Source of the DNA: Hyphomicrobiales bacterium
GTDB taxonomy: Bacteria; Pseudomonadota; Alphaproteobacteria; Rhizobiales; Devosiaceae
Length of the DNA: 5,310 bases
Reading direction: 5' to 3'
Assembly: GCA_026989045.1 (NCBI GenBank)
Contig: JALSJY010000028.1
Coordinates: forward strand, 1-5,310
The position numbers and the translations under genes were made by a program. Each line of letters opens with the position of its first letter. The stretch's first letter is position 1. Positions 1 to 5,285 of this stretch are shown here, one piece after another. The notes below the pieces were generated by a model that did no database searches, was not told the DNA's origin, and saw nothing but the letters and a program-made list of their open reading frames with translations.

Positions 1-1862
1 TCGGTTTTGGAGCTAAGGGTATCACTAAGCACGGATGTTTTTTCATTTAGTGAATCTGTTAGCTGTTTGGCGCTAGAAGTTAGTGTTTCATCGAGCAAAG
101 AAGTTTTTTGCTCGATTGATGTTTGTAGAATTGTAGCCTTCTCGTCTAACACTTCGCCTAATAGAGAGGTTTTTTCATCTAGAGCAATTTCTAATAGATT
201 TGCTGAAGAGTTAAAATCATTGGCATGATTATTAAGTGAAATGATAATTTTTTCACCCTTGCCACCAATCACATTGTCAATTTCTTGCATTCTTGAAGAA
301 AGAATAAGTGATACTTCATCAACACGAGCGTTTATACCAAGTAGAGTATTTTCGCCAGCTTCATCAAGTGTTTTGCGCATTTGCTCAGTTACATCATCTG
401 CTGCGCCACCAATTTGAATTAGCGAGCTGTTTAGGCGAGAATCCATGGTGTTAAATTTAATTGATAATGATTCATCAAGATGGCTGGCTATTGAGCCAAT
501 CATCTGTTCTGCCTCTTTGCTTTTATTGCTTAAATCGTCAGCAATACGCGAGCCAACAGCATCTAATATTGTGCTAGCATTATCTGCGCTGGTTTCAAGT
601 TGTGCTATAACAACTGAGCCAGCTTGATCTAGAGAAGATGTAAGTTCTTGTGACTTAAGTTCAATTGATTGTGAGATTGATGCACTGCCTGAGTTCAGGC
701 TTTCATTCATTGAAAATAATCTTTCGTCTAACGCGCTGGTTAGCTTTTGCGTGTTGTTAGTAAAGTTATTTTCAATAGAGCTGGCTCCCTCTTCAAGCGT
801 AAGTTCAAGCCTTTCAGCGCTCATATCAATAGAGCTAAGAAGGTCAGTGGTGCGATTATCCATCAGAGTGACGAATGCTTCAGACTTTTCATCAAAACTG
901 GCTTCAAGTAAATTGGTAGTATTTTGCAAAGTCTGAGTTATGTCTTGGCTCTGAGCGCTAATTACACTTGATAGGGAGCTACTTGCTTTATCCATATCCT
1001 CAATCATCAAGGTGTGAGCTTGAGCAATTGCATCACGCACACGATCAGAATTAGTAATTACGCTGTCACGTTGGGCGCTAAGCTCCTCGATTAGTGAACG
1101 AAGACGAGATTCATTATTTGAATAGGTGTTTTCAAGCGATGTTACTTCATTATGAACCATAACTTCTAATTCGCCTGCGCGGGTGAGGGCGCGATCTAGG
1201 CCATCTCCAAGTGCATTAACTTCACGGCGAACGGCTTGGCCAACGCTTGCAATTTTATCAATGGCATAAGTTTCAGGCTGGGCAAGGCTAATAGCAACTT
1301 CAGTCATAGAGTTTGCCGCCATGCGTAAATCAGCAGCGCGTCGCATAAGAATTGCTAATGCAAAAAATGCTAGAATAGGTAAAAATACGATAGCTAAAAG
1401 AGAATAAAATTCAACAGTAGTAGAAAACGGAACTAATTTGGCAATATTAGTTAATTGGTCGCCATATCTAAGCCAAGCAGCAAATCCAGTTGCGCCAAGC
1501 CAGAGGATTGAAAAAAGAGCGGCAATCCAAAAAGGAGAAGAAGAGGGTTTGTTTTGAAGTTTATATAATAAATTAGATGGATCATTGCGGTTAGCTACAT
1601 CTGCACTCTTGTCAAAATCAAAGCTAGCATCGTTCGCTGTTGATTCTGTCTTATTAGCAATTTTTTTAGCAACACTCTCCCTTGCTGATACACGTTCTTT
1701 TGCATCAGATGCTTTTGCTTTTGCATCAGATGATTTTGCTTTTGCATCTGAGGTTTTTTTTGCATCATTTTCATTAAAGATAGAATCTTTAAGAGCGCTC
1801 TCAACCGCTGAAAAAGCTAATGTTGCAGGGTCGGTTTTTGGTGATGTAGTTTGTTTAGCCAT
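1..1862 (-). CDS. Large membrane-anchored hendecad coiled-coil protein, N-terminal 620 residues (3' end beyond window)
   Basis: The frame is open from an ATG at 1860-1862 to the left edge with no stop; I translated it codon by codon. In order it has: a polar Ala/Lys/Ser/Asp-rich N-terminus (residues 1-108) with SDAK at 38, 45 and 52; a first membrane helix at about 111-131 (FWIAALFSILWLGATGFAAW); a short loop; a second helix at about 152-173 followed by MRR; a conserved-looking juxtamembrane segment (about 174-256); then 11-residue repeats from Leu257 to the edge. Two closely spaced helices put both long ends on the same side, probably the cytoplasm. Family knowledge: rhizobial genomes carry very long proteins with this juxtamembrane block, often labelled kinesin-like or apolipoprotein A1/A4/E-domain; no motor domain is visible, and their function is unknown to me. 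A structural or scaffold role is inference. A weak SD-like AAGAG lies about 10 nt before the ATG. Confidence 0.88.
   Translation of the reverse strand, partial: MAKQTTSPKTDPATLAFSAVESALKDSIFNENDAKKTSDAKAKSSDAKAKASDAKERVSARESVAKKIANKTESTANDASFDFDKSADVANRNDPSNLLYKLQNKPSSSPFWIAALFSILWLGATGFAAWLRYGDQLTNIAKLVPFSTTVEFYSLLAIVFLPILAFFALAILMRRAADLRMAANSMTEVAISLAQPETYAIDKIASVGQAVRREVNALGDGLDRALTRAGELEVMVHNEVTSLENTYSNNESRLRSLIEELSAQRDSVITNSDRVRDAIAQAHTLMIEDMDKASSSLSSVISAQSQDITQTLQNTTNLLEASFDEKSEAFVTLMDNRTTDLLSSIDMSAERLELTLEEGASSIENNFTNNTQKLTSALDERLFSMNESLNSGSASISQSIELKSQELTSSLDQAGSVVIAQLETSADNASTILDAVGSRIADDLSNKSKEAEQMIGSIASHLDESLSIKFNTMDSRLNSSLIQIGGAADDVTEQMRKTLDEAGENTLLGINARVDEVSLILSSRMQEIDNVIGGKGEKIIISLNNHANDFNSSANLLEIALDEKTSLLGEVLDEKATILQTSIEQKTSLLDETLTSSAKQLTDSLNEKTSVLSDTLSSKT
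1701..1766. repeat. 21-bp tandem repeat inside the coiled-coil gene
   Basis: On the plus strand TGCATC starts at 1701, 1722 and 1743 (21-bp steps), with a fourth copy at 1761 after 18 bp. The first two units (TGCATCAGATG, then CTTTTGCTTT or ATTTTGCTTT) are nearly identical. In the minus-strand protein they encode the Ser-Asp-Ala-Lys-rich repeats at residues 38-55, a charged low-complexity linker before the first membrane helix. The array is in frame, so gain or loss of a unit would change linker length without a frameshift. Confidence 0.75.
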
Positions 1863-1884
1863 AATAATCAAAACTCTTGCTTTT

Positions 1885-1902
1885 CATGGCTTAAATGCCA
1901 TG
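1885..1902 (-). promoter_or_regulatory. Leader hairpin upstream of the coiled-coil gene
   Basis: CATGGC-TTAAAT-GCCATG is a perfect 6-bp stem with a 6-nt loop, 22-40 nt before the minus-strand ATG. It lies between the proposed -10 and the start codon, so it would be transcribed into the 5' leader. It could be an operator or an mRNA structure; nothing in the sequence decides this. Confidence 0.4.
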
Positions 1903-1932
1903 GTGTAACCAAATAAACATAGCGAAACGAGC

Positions 1933-1961
1933 ATTATAGCAAAATCACTAAAGTGATAAAA
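1933..1961 (-). promoter_or_regulatory. Candidate promoter of the coiled-coil gene (consensus -10)
   Basis: Read on the minus strand, 1938-1933 is TATAAT, a perfect -10 inside GCTATAATGC. At a 17-nt spacer the -35 position (1961-1956) reads TTTTAT, which is poor, suggesting either dependence on an activator or a chance AT-rich match. Transcription would begin near 1926 and give a leader of about 64 nt that includes the hairpin at 1885-1902. Confidence 0.45.
1944..1957. promoter_or_regulatory. 14-bp palindrome, candidate operator
   Basis: ATCACT-AA-AGTGAT is a perfect inverted repeat with 6-bp arms. It lies inside the spacer between the TATAAT -10 and the -35 position of the proposed minus-strand promoter. 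A dimeric regulator bound here would compete with RNA polymerase. No known family consensus is matched with confidence. Confidence 0.4.
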
Positions 1962-1983
1962 CTAAATTAGCAGACATAATAAC

Positions 1984-2045
1984 CTACTTTATAACAATCA
2001 GCCCGCGCCGCCGTGCGCTGGAAATTTATATTATTTATAAAGTAG
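1984..2045. repeat. 62-bp element with perfect 11-bp terminal inverted repeats and GC-rich core
   Basis: CTACTTTATAA (1984-1994) is repeated as its exact reverse complement TTATAAAGTAG (2035-2045). The 40 bp between include a strikingly GC-rich stretch (2001-2021) in otherwise AT-rich DNA. That core can itself fold: 1999-2007 pairs with 2012-2020, with one mismatch and one G-T pair. No target-site duplication is evident at the ends and there is no ORF. It could be a palindromic intergenic repeat, a MITE-like remnant or a structured RNA segment. Confidence 0.5.
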
Positions 2046-2068
2046 AATTGCCATTTCGGGAAGCCCTT

Positions 2069-2084
2069 TTAACAAAAGGTTAAC
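2069..2084. promoter_or_regulatory. CtrA box 1
   Basis: TTAACAAAAGGTTAAC matches the CtrA consensus TTAA-N7-TTAAC exactly. CtrA is the alphaproteobacterial response regulator of cell cycle, motility and polarity genes. It lies 207 bp upstream of the coiled-coil start and 230 bp upstream of the ferredoxin start, so which gene it serves is not settled. It is also flanked by a perfect 6-bp inverted repeat, CCTTTT-AAC-AAAAGG (2065-2079). Confidence 0.6.
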
Positions 2085-2089
2085 TTTTA

Positions 2090-2105
2090 TTAAAAAATGG
2101 TTAAT
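2090..2105. promoter_or_regulatory. CtrA box 2
   Basis: TTAAAAAATGGTTAAT has the TTAA-N7-TTAA core, with T instead of C at the last consensus base. It begins 21 bp after box 1, two helical turns, so two CtrA dimers would bind the same DNA face. TTAA is common in AT-rich DNA, but the matching orientation, the shared GG before the second half-site and the 21-bp phase make chance less likely. Confidence 0.55.
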
Positions 2106-2229
2106 TTTTGAGTTGTGGTTGGGGAAAACCTGCTTAAAGCAATCTTATTTGGTTGGCATCAAGCTATAAAAAGTAACAAAATATAGGTTCATTTTATATT
2201 TTAGGTTATAAATATTGCTAAAATACTTT

Positions 2230-2259
2230 TTGAACATTATATCCAAGCAATAATATATC
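2230..2259 (+). promoter_or_regulatory. Weak candidate promoter of the first ferredoxin
   Basis: TTGAAC (2230-2235) and TATATC (2254-2259) are separated by 18 nt and would start transcription about 50 nt before the ATG. The DNA here is so AT-rich that such matches are expected by chance. Confidence 0.25.
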
Positions 2260-2300
2260 AATGTGATAATTGACATGAATAATTAAAACAAAAGCCTTTC

Positions 2301-2304
2301 GGAG
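2301..2304 (+). promoter_or_regulatory. Ribosome binding site of the first ferredoxin
   Basis: GGAG lies 9 nt before the ATG at 2314. It is the best Shine-Dalgarno match nearby and supports this start. Confidence 0.65.
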
Positions 2305-2313
2305 AAAAATTTA

Positions 2314-2634
2314 ATGACTAAAATTGTTTTTGTTGAAACAGATGGAACACGCCATGAGATTGACGCTAAAAATGGCGCAACTATTATGGAGGTTGCTATT
2401 CAAAATGACATAAAAGGCATTGTTGGTGAATGCGGGGGTGCATGCACTTGTGCGACATGTCATGTTTATGTTGATAGCGAGTGGAGTGAAAAAACTGGTG
2501 ATCCATCAGCAATGGAAGAGGATATGTTAGACTTTGCTTCAGATGTGCGTGATAGCTCTCGTCTTTCATGTCAGATAAAAGTATCCGATGAACTTGATGG
2601 TCTAGTGGTGCATGTGCCAGCAAGGCAGGGTTAA
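2314..2634 (+). CDS. [2Fe-2S] ferredoxin, adrenodoxin/FdVI (FdxE) type
   Basis: A soluble electron carrier of 106 residues, the full length for this family. The cluster motif is C40-x5-C46-x2-C49 with C86 as fourth ligand; C44 is an extra cysteine in CGGACTCATC, not expected to be a ligand. The pattern DGTRHEIDAK near the N-terminus, ATCHVYVD, MEEDMLDFA, SRLSCQIKVS and the ending DGLVVHVPARQ all fit the FdVI/FdxE group I recall from Rhodobacter capsulatus, relatives of mitochondrial ferredoxins. Known partners of such proteins include TrxR-like or adrenodoxin-type reductases, P450s and Fe-S assembly; which applies here is not shown. It stands alone downstream of the CtrA-box region and converges on the EamA gene, with the two stop codons overlapping. 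The reductase about 1.3 kb downstream is a plausible partner. Confidence 0.95.
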   Translation: MTKIVFVETDGTRHEIDAKNGATIMEVAIQNDIKGIVGECGGACTCATCHVYVDSEWSEKTGDPSAMEEDMLDFASDVRDSSRLSCQIKVSDELDGLVVHVPARQG

Positions 2635-3539
2635 TTAGCTTTTCTTATTCCATTAGAAAATATAGTTGCTAGCATAACTCCAAGACTTGTTAAAATCATT
2701 CCGAAAATTTGCAGCAGGTTTAAAACCTCTCCAAATAGGAAATATGCAATTATCACAGTAACTACAGGCACAAGGTAAAAATAAGAGGCGACCTTGGTTG
2801 CCTCACCCGCCTTTATCATCATCATTAGCAATAAAATAGCGCCAATTGATAAAACCAAAATCAGCCAAACAAAAGCGAATATCAACTCACCATTCCAATC
2901 GAAATGAAAACTCTCAAAAATCAGGGCAATTGGTAGGGAAACTAAAAGTGCGCCAAAATATTGTAACCAAATTGTGCCAACTAGAGTTTGATTGCTATTG
3001 TATTTTTTTTGTAAAACTGCGCCAAGACTAAATGCAATAACTCCCCCAAGAACTATAAGAGCATTTACTAAGCTATTTATATCTAAGCTGTTGGTTTCGT
3101 TTGGGAAAAGAACCAAGAAAACACCAATAAGCCCAATTATTAGACCAATTATCTGAGCCCTTGTTATTTTGTCGCCAATGATATTTGTTGCAAAAAAAGC
3201 TGTAATCATAGGTTGTAGGCCAACAAGAATGCCTGCATAACCAGCGGGTAAGCCGTTTTTTATAGCTAAAAATACTGCCCCGAGATAGATTGTATGTATT
3301 AACACGCCAGATAATAGGGCGAGGTAAAAAGAAATGCCGCTCGGCCAGTTTACCTTTATAAATATTATAACAAAGCCAAGTAGGAAAAGAGTTACAGCAA
3401 AACGAATACTTAGGAATGAAAAAGGCTCTGCATAAGGCATGGCATATTTCGCCCCAATAAAGCCTGTTGCCCAGAGCAGAACAAAAGCTAGTGGAATATA
3501 TTGGGTAAATGAGGTGATTTGTTTTTTTTGTTTTATCAT
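2631..3539 (-). CDS. EamA/DMT-superfamily transporter, 10 TM
   Basis: An inner-membrane protein of 302 residues, typical for the family. About ten hydrophobic helices are visible (roughly 14-33, 41-60, 70-90, 97-118, 127-145, 157-176, 187-207, 219-241, 250-269, 275-294), arranged as two EamA repeats of five. Family landmarks are ALLWATGFIGAKY-like helix 1, LPAGYAGILVGLQPMITAF in helix 4, and GEATKVASYFYLVPVVTVI plus FGE in helix 9. The family exports or imports amino acids, nucleosides or other metabolites; the substrate cannot be read from sequence. I chose the ATG at 3537-3539. An in-frame GTG at 3552-3554 would add five residues (307 aa); neither start has a good SD, only a GAAG about 14 nt before the ATG. 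Its stop is interlocked with that of the first ferredoxin. Confidence 0.92.
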   Translation of the reverse strand: MIKQKKQITSFTQYIPLAFVLLWATGFIGAKYAMPYAEPFSFLSIRFAVTLFLLGFVIIFIKVNWPSGISFYLALLSGVLIHTIYLGAVFLAIKNGLPAGYAGILVGLQPMITAFFATNIIGDKITRAQIIGLIIGLIGVFLVLFPNETNSLDINSLVNALIVLGGVIAFSLGAVLQKKYNSNQTLVGTIWLQYFGALLVSLPIALIFESFHFDWNGELIFAFVWLILVLSIGAILLLMMMIKAGEATKVASYFYLVPVVTVIIAYFLFGEVLNLLQIFGMILTSLGVMLATIFSNGIRKAN

Positions 3540-3581
3540 AAATTGTTTATACACTTCAAAAGCATTAAACCAAGCTATGAA

Positions 3582-3602
3582 AATATTAAGTAGAATATTA
3601 AG
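3582..3602. repeat. 12-bp-period direct repeat upstream of the transporter
   Basis: AATATTAAG occurs at 3582-3590 and again at 3594-3602, separated by TAG. It lies about 45-60 bp upstream of the transporter start, where a promoter or regulator site would be expected. In AT-rich DNA a 9-bp direct repeat may be chance. Confidence 0.3.
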
Positions 3603-3626
3603 GCAAGATATGTCTAGTAATAGTTA

Positions 3627-3657
3627 AATCTAATGGATCTTATGAAAAACTTAGATT
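3627..3657. repeat. 7-bp inverted repeat in the divergent intergenic region
   Basis: AATCTAA (3627-3633) and TTAGATT (3651-3657) are exact reverse complements with a 17-nt spacer, midway between the transporter and the redox operon. It could be a regulator site. It is not followed by a T-tract on either strand, so it does not look like a terminator. The rest of 3540-3754 shows no gene and no promoter I would defend. Confidence 0.3.
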
Positions 3658-3738
3658 ACGGTTGGTTTTTGTGTAAATAGAGTTTAATTAAATCAAAAAA
3701 TCAGTTGGTTTATTGCTGATTATATCAAATTTTAATTT

Positions 3739-3744
3739 AAAGGA
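3739..3744 (+). promoter_or_regulatory. Ribosome binding site deciding the start of the small membrane protein
   Basis: AAAGGA lies 10 nt before the ATG at 3755. It falls inside the longer reading frame that begins at a TTG at 3713, and so favours the 59-residue protein. Confidence 0.65.
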
Positions 3745-3754
3745 ATTATTTAAG

Positions 3755-3934
3755 ATGCCTTATTCTTGGAAAGCAGTTGCTTATGGTGCGGTTTCCGCCA
3801 TTCTAACAATGGTCGTTTTGCAATATCTTGTTGAATTGATAGAATATGATGTTAATCAATTAGTTATTGGTGGCATTGCAGGCATGGTTGGCGCTTTTGT
3901 GCTGGGGCAAATTAACAATAAAGATAAAGAGTAA
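3755..3934 (+). CDS. Small two-helix membrane protein, unknown function
   Basis: I do not recognise this 59-residue protein. It begins MPYSWKAVAYG, has a hydrophobic helix at about 7-29 ending with acidic residues, a short polar turn (EYDVNQ, 30-35), a second glycine-rich helix at about 36-53 (GGIAGMVGAFVLG), and a charged tail NNKDKE. A helical hairpin in the inner membrane is the likely form; the GxxxG-like spacing in helix 2 (G39/G43, G43-x2-G46) would suit helix packing. An in-frame TTG at 3713 would give 73 residues, but the AAAGGA before the ATG and the unlikely peptide coded upstream favour the ATG. It is first in an operon: the reductase starts 5 nt after its stop. Membrane recruitment of the redox pair is possible but is inference. 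Confidence 0.75.
   Translation: MPYSWKAVAYGAVSAILTMVVLQYLVELIEYDVNQLVIGGIAGMVGAFVLGQINNKDKE
3926..3931 (+). promoter_or_regulatory. Ribosome binding site of the reductase
   Basis: AAAGAG lies 8 nt before the ATG at 3940, within the last codons of the upstream small gene, consistent with co-transcription and coupling. Confidence 0.5.
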
Positions 3935-3939
3935 TTATT

Positions 3940-4971
3940 ATGACAAAATCTGAAATTTCTACCGATGTGGTAATAATCGGTGCAGGACCCGTTGGCTTGT
4001 TTGCGGTGTTTGAGCTTGGACTGCTTGATTTAAAATGTCATTTGATTGATATTCTTGATCGCCCCGGGGGGCAATGCGCTGAGCTTTATCCTGAAAAGCC
4101 AATTTATGATATTCCAGGTTTTCCTGTAATTTCAGGCCAAGAGCTTACCGATAATCTTATGAAACAGATTGAGCCTTTTTCTCCGCAATTTCATTATAAT
4201 CGTATGGTTGAGAATGTTGAAAAGCTTGAAGACGGCAGTTTTAGAGTGACGACTGATGAGGGTGAAATATTTTTAGCTCCTGTTGTAGTAATTGCGGCAG
4301 GTGGTGGCTCATTCCAGCCAAAACGTCCTCCTGTTGAAAATATTGAAGCTTATGAGGGTAAGTCGGTGCAATATTCGGTGCGCCGCATTGAGGAGTTTAG
4401 AGATCAAGATGTGATGATTGTTGGTGGTGGTGATAGTGCGCTTGATTGGGTGCTTAATTTACAACCTATTGCTAAGTCGATAACTCTTGTGCATCGTCGT
4501 GATGTTTTTCGTGCAGCCCCTGCTTCGGTCAAGGAAATGCTGGCATTAGATGAAGCTGGTAAGATTGACTTTATACTGGGTCAAATTGCTTCACTGGAAG
4601 GTGAGGGGGGCGAGCTTAGTGCGGTTAATATAAAGACCAAACAGGGTGAGATTAAAAATATTAAAACTACACGCCTGCTGCCTTTCTTTGGTCTTACGAT
4701 GAAGCTTGGGCCTATTGCTAATTGGGGTGTTGAGCTTAATGATAATCTGATTGCGGTTGACACTGAAAAATTTGAAACTTCGATAAAGGGGCTTTTTGCT
4801 ATTGGCGACATCAATCATTATCCTGGAAAGTTAAAGCTGATTTTAAGCGGCTTTCATGAAGCAGCACTTATGTCGCAACGAGCTAAAAAGATTATTTCAC
4901 CTGATGAAAGAGTGATTTTTCAATATACTACCTCATCAACTAAACTACAAAAGAAATTAGGCGTGAAATGA
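3940..4971 (+). CDS. Ferredoxin--NADP+ reductase, thioredoxin-reductase-like (type 2)
   Basis: A cytoplasmic FAD enzyme of 343 residues moving electrons between NADPH and ferredoxin (EC 1.18.1.2 family). FAD domain: VIIGAGPVGL (11-20), the acidic strand end LID (D37), RPGGQCAELYPEKPIYDIPGFP (41-62), VVVIAAGGGSFQPK (115-128) and GLFAIGDINHYPGKLKL (284-300). NADPH domain: VMIVGGGDSALDW (158-170) and HRRDVFRA (185-192), whose arginines suit the NADP 2'-phosphate. The CxxC redox pair that thioredoxin reductases carry near VGGG is absent; VGGGDSA replaces it. The C-terminal extension with QYTTSSTKLQ (329-337) is the kind of tail this FNR class folds over the flavin, as in Bacillus YumC and Rhodopseudomonas enzymes. 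It follows the small membrane gene by 5 nt, and its TGA overlaps the next gene's ATG, so it is coupled to a ferredoxin, its likely substrate. Annotation as thioredoxin reductase would be wrong. Confidence 0.94.
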   Translation: MTKSEISTDVVIIGAGPVGLFAVFELGLLDLKCHLIDILDRPGGQCAELYPEKPIYDIPGFPVISGQELTDNLMKQIEPFSPQFHYNRMVENVEKLEDGSFRVTTDEGEIFLAPVVVIAAGGGSFQPKRPPVENIEAYEGKSVQYSVRRIEEFRDQDVMIVGGGDSALDWVLNLQPIAKSITLVHRRDVFRAAPASVKEMLALDEAGKIDFILGQIASLEGEGGELSAVNIKTKQGEIKNIKTTRLLPFFGLTMKLGPIANWGVELNDNLIAVDTEKFETSIKGLFAIGDINHYPGKLKLILSGFHEAALMSQRAKKIISPDERVIFQYTTSSTKLQKKLGVK

Positions 4972-5285
4972 AGATTTTCGTAACCGATTATGATGGCAAA
5001 ACCCATGAACTTGAAGCGCTAGAGGGCTGGCGAGTGATGGAAATTATTCGCGACTGGGGTCTTGATATGAAGGCGGAATGTGGGGGCGCATGTGCCTGTG
5101 CGACTTGTGAAGTCTATGTTGATGAGGATTGGTTTAATAAGCTAAAGCCAGCCTCTGATGAAGAAGAAAATATGCTTGACCAAGTGCCTGATGTTGAGAG
5201 CAATTCTCGCCTTTCTTGCCAAATAATAATGAGTGAAGAGCTGGACGGATTAAAAGTAACATTAGCGCCAAACTCTAAAAGCTAG
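4968..5285 (+). CDS. Second [2Fe-2S] ferredoxin, diverged adrenodoxin type
   Basis: An electron carrier of 105 residues with ligands C38-x5-C44-x2-C47 and C84, and an extra cysteine at 42. The cysteine spacing equals that of the first ferredoxin, and the cluster loop (CGGAC-CATC-VYVD) and SRLSCQI segment are shared; by eye the second half is roughly half identical. Differences suggest a different partner: no FdVI-type HVPxxQ end (it ends VTLAPNSKS), Trp21 and Trp30 in the N-terminal half, Glu48 in place of the His after the third ligand, and a more acidic interaction segment (SDEEENMLDQ, 63-72). The ATG overlaps the reductase stop as ATGA, implying translational coupling and matched amounts; only a weak AGG lies 6 nt upstream. 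The reductase is the probable electron donor. The acceptor is unseen and may be encoded past the right edge. Confidence 0.94.
   Translation: MKIFVTDYDGKTHELEALEGWRVMEIIRDWGLDMKAECGGACACATCEVYVDEDWFNKLKPASDEEENMLDQVPDVESNSRLSCQIIMSEELDGLKVTLAPNSKS

Larger units (their letters stand above)
1863..2313. other. Divergent intergenic regulatory region between coiled-coil gene and ferredoxin gene
   Basis: These 451 bp lie between the start codons of two divergent genes and hold no convincing ORF. The left part carries the leader hairpin, the -10 and the palindrome for the minus-strand gene. The middle carries a 62-bp inverted-repeat element and two CtrA boxes. The right part (2106-2300) is AT-rich with only weak signals: an 11-bp palindrome TGCTTAAAGCA at 2131-2141, two GGTTGG copies at 2117 and 2151, and a 7-bp inverted repeat TATTGCT/AGCAATA (2213-2219 and 2246-2252). 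I found no GANTC (CcrM) site in the region and no FNR/FixK box or Irr/ICE box that I trust. Confidence 0.7.

Noticed and set aside
7..1908. Several plus-strand frames of 60-107 codons opposite the coiled-coil gene
   Set aside because: They are Ser/Leu/Ala-rich antisense shadows of an unbroken 620-codon minus-strand frame with clear protein structure.
2065..2079. CCTTTT-AAC-AAAAGG hairpin as a terminator
   Set aside because: The stem is short and A/T-rich, has a 3-nt loop and no T-tract directly after it, and no gene ends nearby. It is better explained by the overlapping CtrA box.
2270..2275. Perfect TTGACA, a possible -35 for the first ferredoxin
   Set aside because: A -10 at normal spacing would fall at about 2293-2298 (AGCCTT), which does not match, and transcription would begin on top of the ribosome binding site.
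3522..3529. Run of eight T (A8 on the coding strand) near the start of the transporter gene, a possible phase-variation tract
   Set aside because: Runs of this length are expected in AT-rich DNA encoding Lys-rich N-termini, and the frame is intact.
3713..3754. TTG-started extension of the small membrane protein by 14 residues
   Set aside because: The extension covers the AAAGGA ribosome binding site of the downstream ATG and has no site of its own.
4581..4818. Two minus-strand frames of about 75 codons inside the reductase gene
   Set aside because: They lie opposite well-conserved reductase sequence and show no recognisable motif or ribosome binding site.
3940..4971. Annotation of the flavoprotein as thioredoxin reductase
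   Set aside because: The CxxC active-site pair next to the NADPH-binding glycines is missing, and the C-terminal TTSS tail and the adjoining ferredoxin fit ferredoxin-NADP+ reductase.
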